A DNA stretch of 64,000 nucleotides from Crocodylus rhombifer (lineage: Eukaryota > Chordata > Crocodylia > Crocodylidae). The translations under genes and the position numbers were made by a program. The notes beneath the pieces were generated by a model. It saw only the letters and a list, made by a program, of their open reading frames with translations. It was not told where the DNA came from and ran no database searches. Of the stretch, positions 37,789-48,879 are shown piece after piece; positions within the stretch are counted from its first letter, which is position 1, and each line of letters begins with the position of its first letter. The stretch covers positions 1,473,794-1,537,793 of the forward strand of contig JAVSML010024002.1 of the NCBI GenBank assembly GCA_038503035.1. Reading direction: 5' to 3'.

Positions 37789-39005
37789 TCTAAGTGTAAT
37801 GTGTAACTTTAGAGGTAAGCAGTTAACAGAAGTGATCAAGCAGTAACATTCCTTTTATAAAGGCCTGATATCAAAGTTTGATGCATCAGGAGCTCAAATT
37901 GTTTTTACTAACATTTTAAGAAGTTGGAGAAAGAAAAATCTAGTTCTTAATTTTATTACCACCATGTCTTTATAGTTAATAGCCTGTTAGTGAAATAATA
38001 AAATAGGCAAAAAATAGCTTGTGTATCTAAATTCTGCTGAGTGGAATATAGTGCAGGCTTTCTTTACTGGCTCATTTGGTGGGGTTGGCATTCAGCATAA
38101 ACGTAGATCAAGATTCAGACTCATGCTTCTAGATTCATAAGGAAGCCTCTTATCCTTCACCCAATAGCCTTATTTCCCCTTATTTTTGTTCATACACATT
38201 GCACAGAATTTGTATATGTTTTTTGTTAAACAAAATTAGCCTAGTTTCACATTCCCGGTCATCTCTGGCATGATGATCTAAATGATTTTTAAATATGTAA
38301 TTAAAATATTCTTTGACTCTCTAGTTAATATGTTTACTCTATTTAAACCGTATCTAGTTCCATAGCAAAGGTTATTTGTGGTATGAGGTTAGGCCAGTTC
38401 TGTATATATTACACATGTTTTTTGTACATTTGAAATACAGTTGATCAAATATAGGGGAAATATGATTTTTCCATATGGTTTGGTTTTGACATATGAGAGT
38501 TTTGTGTTTCTATGGAGAAATAATATCCTAAGATAATTTTAACAGGTAAAGAGCTGAAAACCTCAGAGTCAGAGAGGCAGGTGTCCAACGGATTATCATA
38601 TCGCAACGTCCTGAAGGTCACTACTGGTGATGAAATCCACACAAAGTTATTCCTTCCCTCCCCTCTACACTACTCTCCTGCTGCTCTGTTATCAACCAGT
38701 GTCTTGGAAACTCAGCTTGTTTTCCCTTTAATTGGTGACATATGAAAAGCATGCAAGTCACTGTTTAGTAAGCATGAGATTACTCTATTCCTTCCACCCA
38801 GTGGAATGTAGATACATATCCTCTTTTTTTAATTTCACTATCAGGCTATTAACTATTCATAAAATGTCAGTAAAAACAATCTGAGCCCCTGGTAGTGGGA
38901 AATATCTCAAATGCTGATGTCAGGCCTTTATAAAAGGAATGCTACTGGTTGATCACGTCTGTTAACTGCTTATCTCTAGGGGTAAGGTTACACGTTACAC
39001 TTAGA
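37789..39005. repeat. Long imperfect inverted repeat (arms about 220-260 bp)
   Basis: The left arm (37789-38050) and the reverse complement of the right arm (38787-39005) share TCTAAGTGTAAYGTGTAAC, GGTAAGCAGTTAACAGAMGTGATCAA, ATTCCTTTTATAAAGGCCTGA, TTGTTTTTACTRACATTTTA and AGTTAATAGCCTG, in the same order. The left arm has about 50 extra bp. The loop is about 740 bp and looks unique. It could be a large foldback transposon or two opposite copies of one old repeat. Confidence 0.75.
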
Positions 39006-39280
39006 ACATACTAAGGGCACTTAAAACTCAAGCATTCTCACATAAAAGTTCATTAACTCATGCTATGAGTCCTCTGAGTGTCTCAAAGTTATACCAATTC
39101 AGGCAAGGGTTAACTCAGCTGTGGTTACCCTAACTCATGTTAGGGTAACTTCAGTCTGCTCCACAAATAAAATGAGCAATTTTTCATCCTCCAGCATCCC
39201 AAGATGCACCACTCCAAAACCACCCTCACATTCAACAGGGGTAGACTCCAGGTATGACCTTGCTCACCTAACTTCTACTG

Positions 39281-39928
39281 CCGTGGTTCTCAAGCTTTTT
39301 AGACTCAAGGCACCATGCTCAACTGAAGGCACTCCTAGGAAAATATCAGCCCTTAGTTTTCACTTGATTTTTAACTACAGAGAACCTGGAGAGGGTCCAG
39401 AGGAGGCCACTCGTATGGTTGAGGGCGTCCGTGGCCAGCCCTATGAGGAGAGGCTGAGGGACCTGAATCTCTTCAGTCTCCGCAAGAGGAGACTGAGGGG
39501 GGATCTTGTGGCTACCTACAGCCTTATCAGGGGCCACCAGCAGGGACTCGGGGAGAGTCTGTTCACCAGGACCCCCCTTGGAGTCACCAGGAGCAATGGC
39601 CACAAGCTGAGGGAGGATAGGTTTAGGTTAGACATTAGGAAGAACTACTTCACTCTAAGGGTGGCAAGAACCTGGAACAGGCTTCCCAGAGAGGTGGTGC
39701 TCTCACCTTCCCTGGAGATCTTCAAGAGGAGACTGGATAGGCACCTGACTGGGGTCTTATGACCCCTGCCACCCCCAGTGCTCCTTCCTGCCCATGGCGG
39801 GGGGTCGGATGCAATGATCTGTCTAGGTCCCTTCCCACTCAGTGATTCTATGACTGTACAGAAAAATCCCTGAAAAGATCTCAAGATACCCCAGGGTGCT
39901 GTCGTGCCCTTATTAAGAATCACTACTG
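39281..39928 (+). mobile_element. hAT element interrupted by a CR1
   Basis: The left end CCGTGGTTCTCAAGCTTTTT, followed by AGACTCAAGGCACC, and the right end (reverse complement) CAGTAGTGATTCTTAATAAGG match the 'CAGTGGTTCTCAA' hAT type. The hAT body is only about 170 bp once the CR1 insert is removed. I could not fix a clean 8-bp duplication. Confidence 0.6.
39382..39856 (+). pseudogene. CR1 3' end inserted in the hAT element
   Basis: The + strand encodes the end of CR1 ORF2: YEERLRDLNLFSLRKRRLRG, SLIRGHQQGLGESLFTRTPL, FRLDIRKNYFTLRVARTWNR and LPREVVLSPSLEIFKRRLDR, still open. It is flanked by the 6-bp direct repeat TACAGA (39376-39381 and 39857-39862). The CR1 tail is GTGATTCTATGACTG. This is a 5'-truncated insertion into the older hAT. 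Confidence 0.88.
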
Positions 39929-41394
39929 CAATAGCAAGTCACCTGTACGGCAAGAAACAGTATTAATCTATAATGTGTGACTGCTTACAGCATGTTCTAA
40001 CTTTAACACCACTTAACAATCCATAGGTTTAGTAGAGTCCATGTATAGTGTTCAACTTCAGCCTAAAAAAGTAGAGGCTTCTATACAATTGATTTTGATT
40101 CCTTTATGGTGTTGTTTTATATCACTGGTCTCCATTACAAGGACAGAAGGGAAAAAGGAAAAGGGTCCTTTAAGAGCAGCACCATATACTTGGGGGGGGG
40201 TGTCCTTACAGGAATGTAAGGGAAGGGCTCCAGAAGCAGGGGAAAGTAGGCTCTGGTAGGAGAAGGAAGCAGATACTTTGAATAAGCTTGTGGATAGGTC
40301 AGACTGGATGAGAACCAGACTGAGACCAAGTAGGTCAGAAGAAAGGCTGGCATAGTAAAAGCTTATGAGGAGGACCATAAAAGAAAAGCTTGTGCTAGGG
40401 AATGCCCAGCAGACACTGAGTCAAAGAAATGCACTAAAATGAGACTCGAGAGGTCTAATAACAAACTTGAAGGACCTTGGGGCAGCCTGGCTGTTAAGAA
40501 GTCACCAGAGGCTGAGTGTAAAGGGATTCAAAAGAAGCTACTGTGAGCAAAGCTAAGTCTCTTCCAGTGATCTGCTTACTGAATTAGCATCAGGTCATGG
40601 CAGATTAGTCAAGAGGAAAAGCAGAGAGAGAGGGACCTGATTTGTGTGGATACCATAATGACTGGGCCATGCCTAGGAAAAGAGGGGTGTCAATGAATGG
40701 TCACAGCCACTTTTTTCTACTGATAGCTAAGAAAGGGTGAACCAAATGGCTGAAAAAGTAACAGCTCCTGTCATGAACAGGAATAACACCAGTGCTCCCA
40801 AAAGTTGAAGGCAGAGCACGTCTCTTCGGGGAAGTTTCAGCAGATCAAAAAATGGTAACAAAATGGTATTTTTTTTTACCCAAGTTGTTGATCACTATAA
40901 GTTACTGATCACAGGCTTATGGGGGGAGTTACCACAGCTACCTAAACTGATTTAAACAAACGGTGAAAGAATATTTAACACAGCATACTGCAGCCCAGTA
41001 CGGGATTGGAAAATTGTGTCCTTCCCAAGAAAAGGGAGAGCACAAGGCCTCAGATGTAAGAGGGAGTGCACTCTGAGAGCCCAGAAGGAAAACAAGTGCA
41101 GGAAGCCTTAGCCCATGAGAATTAGATAACAACTATCAGTGGGAAGATTGTGCAGTACCCAATGCTTTGAAAACAGACACAGTCACAAGCAAAAACAAGA
41201 CTTGAGATCTGTGGCCTTGTGTGATCCTGTAATTCCAGTGTTTCACTGGCTAGTCAATATGAAGATATGCCAGAGTTTTCAAAATATTTTCATTTTTAAT
41301 AAAACAAACTCTAAAAGTATTGTTTGCTCTAATACCCTTTTAGAGCTTCTAATCCACTTCTTTATCACAGTCCAGCGGGTCTAATGCTGTATAT
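39929..41394. other. Intergenic, purine-rich, nothing recognised
   Basis: 40150-40800 is noticeably AG-rich on the + strand and may be a retroelement remnant, but I see no terminal repeats or coding motifs. No gene is identified. Confidence 0.5.
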
Positions 41395-41730
41395 CAGGGG
41401 TCAGCAGCCTTTTGCTGGCATAGACCGGAGCTTACAACCGAGCTGTGGCTACTGGCCATAAGTCTTCACCCCTCACTGTCACTCCCAGAGCAGCCTGGTA
41501 GTCCAAGTCTTCTGTAGTTAGGGAAGCAGAGATGCAGCAGAGCTGCAGGCTCTACAACAAAGAAGCATTTTCCTGCCCAAGTGAAGTGGGGCTGGACCCA
41601 ATGATCTCTAAGGTTCCTTCCAGCCCTAATGACTATGAAACTATGGACAGCATGGCAGAGCTCTGTGGGCCAAATCGGAGCTCTTTGCAGGCCCAATTTG
41701 GCCCACTGGCTGTAGGTGCTGATCCCTTTT
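41395..41730 (+). mobile_element. hAT element with a CR1 tail inside
   Basis: The left end CAGGGGTCAGCAGCCTTTTG and right end GCCCACTGGCTGTAGGTGCTGATCCCTT are inverted relatives. The middle (41571-41646, + strand) is a CR1 3' end: GGGGCTGGACCCAATGATCTC, GGTTCCTTCCAGCCCT and ATGACTATGAAACTATGG. This is the second hAT in this region hit by a CR1. Confidence 0.65.
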
Positions 41731-42973
41731 GCAGATATATTTAAGATAATTATAAATATGCTTCTGCTTATACAGAGTAGGATTCCAGTGCCTAAACAAA
41801 GCCAGCCCTTATTCTGCCCTGTGACTTGGCCTTAATTCTAATCAGAGCCTTTTTAAATGTGTAAAGAAATATTTGGAGATCATTTGGCTAATTTTCCAGT
41901 TATCTTGCTTGTAAATAGGAAGTTTGTTACGAAGCAAATGTTTGCAAAGACTTGAAAATTTGTTGGCTTTTGCACACAGAAGGGAGGATGATAACTTTTC
42001 CTCTTTAAATATGTTGTTGACAATCTTTGTCACCAAAGATGCTAGGAATAGGATATCTTTCACCACAAATGATAGGTATGGGCCTGAAGCACAGGTGGAT
42101 ACTCCAATTTCCTTCAGCACTTCTAGTACATATTGGTCTGCAATATGCCAAGTTCTGTGAAGCTAGCAGATGTGTATTTTGGCTAGAGCTCTATGTCAAG
42201 TTGCTGCTGTCTATGGGAAGACTTCAAGTGTGCTTTATGTGGTATACCCAATATTTCATATAATATAGAGGTAGATCATAGCATTATTTGGGTGATACAT
42301 GGATTACGTTCCTTATATTCTGACTGGCAAAAGAGGAAAAAGGTTGCTTACTCTCTCTACTCTGGTGTAGGAGTTCAGGAATTCTTTATTTTGGATTTCA
42401 TCTATATCCCATCAGGTTTTTCATGGACACTTCAGTTGGAGTAGTTGGGATAATAGCTACTTAACACATATGCATATTTTACAGCCAGACGTAACGCTCT
42501 TCAGAGACAGCTGAATTTCCTAAGGTACTACATCTGCAGGAAAAAAAATACATTAGCTTAGTACATGCAAAACGAATGTACAACAAGAAAGTTGAGGAAT
42601 AAATTATCCAGATGTGGTATTTGTACAGAAATGTCCGGAGATGCTGATTTCCTAGGAGGACATCTAGGGTACATATGAGGCTAGTTGATACAAAACAAGA
42701 CATACACAAATATATCTCAGAAGGAGGAATTTAAACTTGACTGAAATTATGTAAGATAAATAATTATTGGCCCTCCTCTCCCCTTTTAGCCATGACAAGC
42801 CTTGACATTCCTTCTCGTGGACGCGAAACAGAACCATGTATCTGCCTGGTGTGCACCATTTTGAAGGGGCTATCCTTCATAGCATGTGTACTGTATCTAG
42901 CAATGAGCTGGCATAAGTATGTGTGCGTATGTGCATCAGAGTCACTTGCTAAATAGGAACTGTTCAACCTTCA
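41731..42973. other. Intergenic sequence, nothing recognised
   Basis: AT-rich unique-looking sequence. No gene or repeat identified. Confidence 0.55.
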
Positions 42974-43764
42974 GGCTAGGGACAGAAGTTGCACATAAAC
43001 TAGTTTAAGTGATCAGAAACTGGTTTAAACCTGTGACAGAACAGATGTTCAGTGCATATAAACCAGTTTCAAAATGGCTGAAACTGGTTTAAGAGAAACC
43101 TGGCTGAATGTAGTGTCAGACTTAACTGATTTGGGTCAAACCAGTTTATGAAACTTTTGTCCTAGACCCCCTCCTGGTTCAAGTGAAATCAGTCCCCCAA
43201 CATGCTTTCCAGCCCTGGGCTGGACTGTGCTATCTGCATCAGATGGGCGGGCTGCCTCCACCCCTCTATCTGGAGTAGTGAGGGCTGGCTGACAAGGGTC
43301 TGGGGTGGAGGCAAGCCCAGCTGGGGTTGCAGCCCAGTCCAGGGGGAGGGGAGAACTTCCTCCCTCCCCCTCCCCCCAGGTAAAGCCCATCTGGCTCTTG
43401 GGCGGGGGGGGGGGTTAAACACCCTTTCCCACACTCAAACTTACTACTGGTTGCAACTGTGGACTACAAATCCCAGAGGCACCTGAAAGCAGAAAGAGGA
43501 AATGATAAACAACCCTGCAAAGTCCTGCTGCTGTAATTCTGGACTGCAAACCCTAGAGATCTCGGGGGCCACAGGGAGAGGAAATGAACATACAGCCACC
43601 CCCACCCCCAGCTTGTGTCCTGAGCCAGAGCAGGCATGTGGTTGACTTTCCTCAATTAAAGGTAAATGTCTGTTCACTTCTGTTTCAGTTTAGCTGTAGC
43701 TTAGACTAACCTGCAAAGGCTGAACTGATTCAGTCTTGGGCTTTTTGACTGTCTGTACTTAGCC
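42974..43764 (+). mobile_element. GGCTAG-type inverted-repeat element, copy 3 (best ends)
   Basis: GGCTAGGGACAGAAGTTGC on the left and, reverse-complemented, GGCTAAGTACAGACAGTC on the right are the terminal inverted repeats. TCA flanks the element on both sides, a possible 3-bp target duplication. The interior has TTTAAGTGATCAGAAACTGG, ACTACAAATCCCAGAGG (43463) and TTTAAACC/GGTTTAAR motifs in both directions. It is GC-rich in the middle with no coding signature. Confidence 0.75.
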
Positions 43765-45400
43765 TCAGAGATTCCCTACTGCTACTGGCTAATAAAAAAT
43801 GTTATTTAAGTGATAGTGAACTGTGTTTTGGAGAGGGAGGCTCCTAGCTGTGACATTCCAAAGGCCAATGCATGACGGTAAATGAACCTTTGGAGCCAAG
43901 AACGGCTGCTCTGAAGCAGTAGCTACACGGTTGTTTATAGACATACACTTAGTTTTGCTAGCAGTTCTGGCAACAAAACATTGTGGTGAAGAGTATGTCT
44001 TTGACTTAATCTCTGTGCTTCAATTTATCCATCTAGAAGATGACTAGATTCATACCTCATAAAATTACTGATATGGTTTAATAAATTAATGTTTAAGTTT
44101 CAGATTTTATGATGAGTGTTGCTGCACAGGCCATAGAATTACTATTATTTTTTGAAAATCTAAATCAAGAAAATCTATGAGAAAAAAGACAAATTTTGAT
44201 TAATTTGATCCACTGCGTAATTCTGGAGCAAAGAATTTTATTCAGAATTCTTCAAAGTCTTTATAAAGTCCTCTGTTGATTTTAAGGGACTCTGGATCAA
44301 TCCAGAAGTAGAATATAAACCACTTCAGTAAGAAGTTGATTTTAAAGAATAGGTAAATTGTACAGGGGAAGTTTTCCTTTTGGTCACCTCTTTTCACCAA
44401 GTCTGGAGAACTTATTCTCACCCAGGGAAACTTGTTCCTACCAAGTAAGTTGGAGAACAGGAAAAAGGAAATTGCACACTGGTGGGGTTTACACTAGACA
44501 ATGGAGCAATCTCCTTATTGCTTAAACATACGAGCTTCGTATTTTTTACTCCTACCTTTCTTTTCTTGCCACAAAAAAGGCTAAATAAACATGAAAGACC
44601 AATAGACATATTGCATTTTACACAAGACTGTGGCTTTATTGGGCTTTGTTACATCTTGAAAAGATTAAGTACACCTGCATGTGAAGAATCCCCATCCGTC
44701 TGAATAATCAGGCAAAGGCAGTTTCTTTATTACAGCATATTCTAACGAGATATTTGGATTGCACTGTTTTGTAACAAAAGTTGAAAATAGATATCCTAAG
44801 ATTTGTAAGGTACAAGCCTGCCATCTAGTGGCTTTTCTCAAATCCAGAGGCGACAAAAAGTTGTATTGACTACTAGGATACAGATAAAAGCGAATGGGAA
44901 AATTGCAGGAGGGGGTTCACATTAAATGTTAATCTCTCTACTTAGTGCTTTTCTTACCTTTCAGGTTTGTTCTGCACATGAGTCAGGGGAGGGAAAATCA
45001 CCTTTAGCAGTGCTAAACTGATCCTTTTTTAGGATGGATGAGAGGGGGGGGAAAACTATACCTAAACTTTGTTGGCATCCTAGCTTTTATGTGAATAAAC
45101 AGAGCTTTTATTTCCTGTTGATCCTTTAATTTTGCATGCAGGCAACTAAAGATTAGCTTTATTGTAAAAAAAACCCAAACAAATTCTATATTAAAATGTA
45201 AACTTTATTAAAAACGTTAGACGGTTATGGGCCTAATCTAAAGATTACCTGAAAAAAGTGTGAGTTATCTTCTTTTTGTCCTTCATCTTTTCATTCATTC
45301 TGTTGCATAGGATGTCCACCCAAAGTAGACAGCAGGGAGAACACTGCCAACAACTGATAACTGATATCGCATTGGTCAAGGAACAGGTGAATGAATCTCC
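43765..45400. other. Intergenic sequence, nothing recognised
   Basis: AT-rich unique-looking sequence without a recognisable gene. Confidence 0.55.
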
Positions 45401-45409
45401 AATGTTATA

Positions 45410-46330
45410 GTCTGTGTTGTTTGTTCCAGGGTTGATAATCTGTGTTATTTGTTATGTGGTGATAAGGAGGCAAGTTGATATCTGGGTCTAAAGCAAGACT
45501 TAGTGTCTTATTGAGAATAGACGTTAGGTAACCTATTGATGGAGAGATGTCAGCTGAGGTTGAGGGGCCAAGATAGGTTGTCCTCATGGTTACCTTGAGA
45601 TGGTTATCATTTTCCAGGTGATCACTAATGATGCATCCAAGGTATTGAAGCTGGGGGCTGTAGGTTACAACCCGAGATATTCTGTTGTGCTTTTCTCAGG
45701 GCTGGTAGTGTAGCAGGGGGGAGTGGAGTCTAAGACTGGCTCTGATTTAAGTGGCTATAGACTTGAGATTGCACAGTAAGCAGGGATCCCTACTTCATAT
45801 CCTTTAGGTGTACAATCTAGTTGGTGGGATCACAGCTATGGTTGTAACAAAAGACATGGCTATAGGTGATGGATCTAAGTGTGTGCTTAGGTTGAAAGTT
45901 TCTGTCATGGAGGTAGCTGTGGTGGTGATATGGTCGCTGCAAACGTTCACCATATTGTCTACGAAATAAGTTTGCTGGTTGGAGTATTCCAGAGTCAGTT
46001 TGATGGAAGAGTGGAAATCGGTAAAGTGCTGATAATTCTTTTTCCCACAGATTTTTTTCCTCATGCATCCTTATGATGGTGTCATCAGTGTACTTTAGGC
46101 ATATCAAGGGGATGAGAGGGCAGCTGCAGAGGAAGTGAACTTCAAAGTAAAGACAGCATCTGAAAAAAAAATCAAAGGGATCATATCCCAGGTTATATAA
46201 GAAGGCAAACTGATCACAGTGGTCATTTCTGCCTTATGCTCCACAACTTTGCAGCTAGTTTGTATCAGTCTGACTACTGAGACCTGTGGATTGATGCCAC
46301 TTTCTTGCAGCCAAGGATCTGTCCTTAAAT
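45410..46330 (-). pseudogene. Penelope-like retroelement, reverse-transcriptase remnant
   Basis: On the minus strand the RT catalytic box reads CLKYTDDTIIRM (YTDD at 46081-46092, a variant of YADD). After a frameshift come FHSSIKLTLEYSNQQTYFVD (family pattern: FHP.IKFT.E....I.FLD) and VCSDHITTT. Another shift gives a decayed YRKPT.R region and HTLRSITYSHVF (pattern RSIPYSQ). Further on, RVVTYSPQLQYLGCIISDHL fits the VTYSP..... box downstream of the palm. The order matches Penelope-like elements and not CR1. The GIY-YIG endonuclease was not found. Several frameshifts and stops make it dead. The family was recognised by eye; a profile search would settle it. Confidence 0.6.
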
Positions 46331-46429
46331 ATTTATACCTACAGCAACCAGCTAGTAGCCTCCAGAGCAATGAAATGCTATGTGTTTATTAGCTGCCTAC
46401 ATTTACTCCTGCAGAAGGAAGGGCAGGGT

Positions 46430-46620
46430 GCCACCTTAGAGACTATAGTGATTCAGAGAGGTTCGTGTGTTGGTTGCAGCCATGTTGATCTAAGGACATA
46501 GGCAGGCAAGGTTCTTTGGGTACATCTGATATCTTTTATTAGATTAACTTATATAGTTGGAAAAATTATTCTTTGCAAGCTTTTGCGGACAAATACCCCT
46601 TGTCAGGCTGAGGAAGCATC
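46430..46620 (-). mobile_element. Penelope-type terminal segment
   Basis: Read on the minus strand, GACAAGGGGTATTTGTCCGC, AAAAGCTTGCAAAG, CCAACTATATAAGTTAATCT, AATAAAAGATATCAGATG and ATCAACATGGCTGCAACCAA occur in the order of a terminal repeat I associate with reptile Penelope-like elements. It lies just upstream (in element orientation) of the RT remnant, as a pseudo-LTR would. Confidence 0.5.
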
Positions 46621-48879
46621 TGCAGTCCGTGTGTGCTCTTCCTGGATGGAATAAATAGTAAAGAAGCCAGAGGCTGGTATGCAATGCAGGCAAGAAAGGC
46701 AGTCAGTGAAGATATAAATTGAGGAGTTAGTGGGTGAGAGACAGGTTGTAGGGGAGGAGGGGCAATGAAAATAGCTGGTAAATAGTGAGCTTTCATAGAC
46801 AAGACCTTATTTCAACAGATGCTATGAACGGACCCATGGCTAACCACTTTTGTCCTACAAGAAGTATGAAAGTCTGTCCATGGGCAAAATAGTTGCCAAA
46901 CACCCGCATGCTCAGAAGAATTTACCTGAGGCTCGCCTATTTCTCCTTCCTTTCTATTTTGAAATACAAAATTCATCTTGTTTGAAAATGGAGTAAAAGA
47001 GAAAAAAGCCCTCTAGTCATACAGAACTTGAGCTAGCTTCCATTACAGTCAGAAGTGGAGCCTAGTCCCTGGACTTAAATCCCTTTTCTCTGTTGCTATG
47101 CTTTATTATTCCTTCTGTTATGATAAAAGTGTTTGGGGGTTGAGATGGACTCTCTGGTCTCTGTAATCATCCCTAAGCACAGAGTCCTGAAGTTAGATAC
47201 CATAGGTGCTAAACCGAGAGCACAATTGAACGGCAGGGCAACCCTGCCAATACACAGCACAGAAACCCCAGGTGTATTCTATTACTAGCAATGTTGCATG
47301 ATTCTGCCTCCAGAAAGGAAAAGACACGAGGCCTGAACCCGGGGGGAGTTCATTAAAAAAGATCGAAGCGAGGAGCATAGAGCTGCAGCTACTTGTGTAA
47401 CCAGGACACCATGCCTTCGACATGGCTGGTTTTCAAGAGGAAATCTTCTGTTCATGTCTACCGCAGGGCTTCCCAATTACAGCTGCCAATGGAGAGCAGT
47501 GTGGCAGTAGGACTGCTATAGGGAGTGTACTGCCTAAGTGACTGGGAGCCAGGAGACTTGTGTAGATGCTCTGGCCCTATGGGATTTCTCTAGATTTAGG
47601 GGAGGAACTCTCTAACACTTCGACAGGGTCAGGCATCAGCTCCCTGCTAATATATCTGTTATATCTATCGAGACACTTATACAGCCTACCTCCCCGTTGT
47701 GTCTGGCACCCCCAGGTGAATTGGAAGGAAATTCCATGAAAAAACAGTGTATGTGGAAGCCACGTGGGGCAGCATGTGTGAAACAATCCAAATGTGTGTT
47801 TGAGATATAAAGCCATTCAAGTGTATTTAAGTGACACTAAAAGAGCTATTTATCTTTGGGTGAAAAGAGCAGCTGTAAAAACACCAACTTTTCTCAACTG
47901 GGGTTTCTTCCAGGTGAGTTCAAATCCACAAGCACATCAGATTTGGTCATTTGCTTTTAGAGATTTGCCCTGCTATTCCTGTGGTCATTGTTTATTATTT
48001 CTAGAGCTGGCTGGAATATATATAATGTATCCAGCATATAAATATAAAATATCCAGCATAACTGTAGAGACCAATGAACACCAATGCAAATGAGGCAAAA
48101 AATTAGACCTTAATAATATTGGAGGGTGAACACTTATTTAGATACTAGTGTGTGTAAGATAACAATGTTTTTCCCATTTCAACCACTTCGAAGATGACTT
48201 TTTGTTGGCAATCTTTTTTTTAAATTTTTTGCAACATTGATAGGAACATTATTGAAAACTTAATTGAAATCATTTATTGGTGGCTTACCTTTTTGCTGAT
48301 GAACATTTTTAAAACCACTTCTTATAACATGTTATAAATTTAATGAGAAAAGATGCATTCTAAAATAAATCAACTTTTGGCTTTTTCTTTCCATTTTAGG
48401 AAAAGATCAAGCTTTAATTTAAAAACAGGGTGATTTTTGACCATTTCTCTATTTCTTATGGCTGGAGGTCTTTACCAATCTCTACACTACAACACAAGCA
48501 AAACAAGAGCACTGTTCTCAAGAGTTAATATTATAAATAGCTAAGAAAAAAAGGCAAGGGGGAGAGGAAATACTTCCATTTCACAGATAGAAAAGTTAAG
48601 TTTAGAGAGGAATTGAATGAGACTTTTCATCTGTTTGGATATCTCATTAACATTGGTTAGATTAGAGGATACTCAGCACTTGTGAATACTGGAACCTACA
48701 TAACAGTGTTAAATTTACACAGAAATTATGTGGTGAAGCTGGGAATGGTGAAGCTCAATCAGGTACCTTAAACAGAAGGTTATGATTCCTCTGAAACAAT
48801 AGCATTTTTAATCTATTCTTTGGCTTGATTCTGGAATGTTTCTGAGTAATTATGTATTTATTATTTCAAGTTCCTTAAG
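46621..48879. other. Intergenic, one dispersed repeat copy
   Basis: No gene seen. 48053-48140 is one copy of a repeat also found at 51331-51418. The rest looks unique. Confidence 0.55.
48053..48140 (+). repeat. Dispersed repeat, copy A
   Basis: CCAGCATAACTGTAGAGACC, AATGAACACCAATGCAAATG, AGGCAAAAAATTAGACCT and TATTGGAGGGTGAACACTTAT match 51331-51418 in the same orientation, with about 10-15% difference. Confidence 0.85.
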
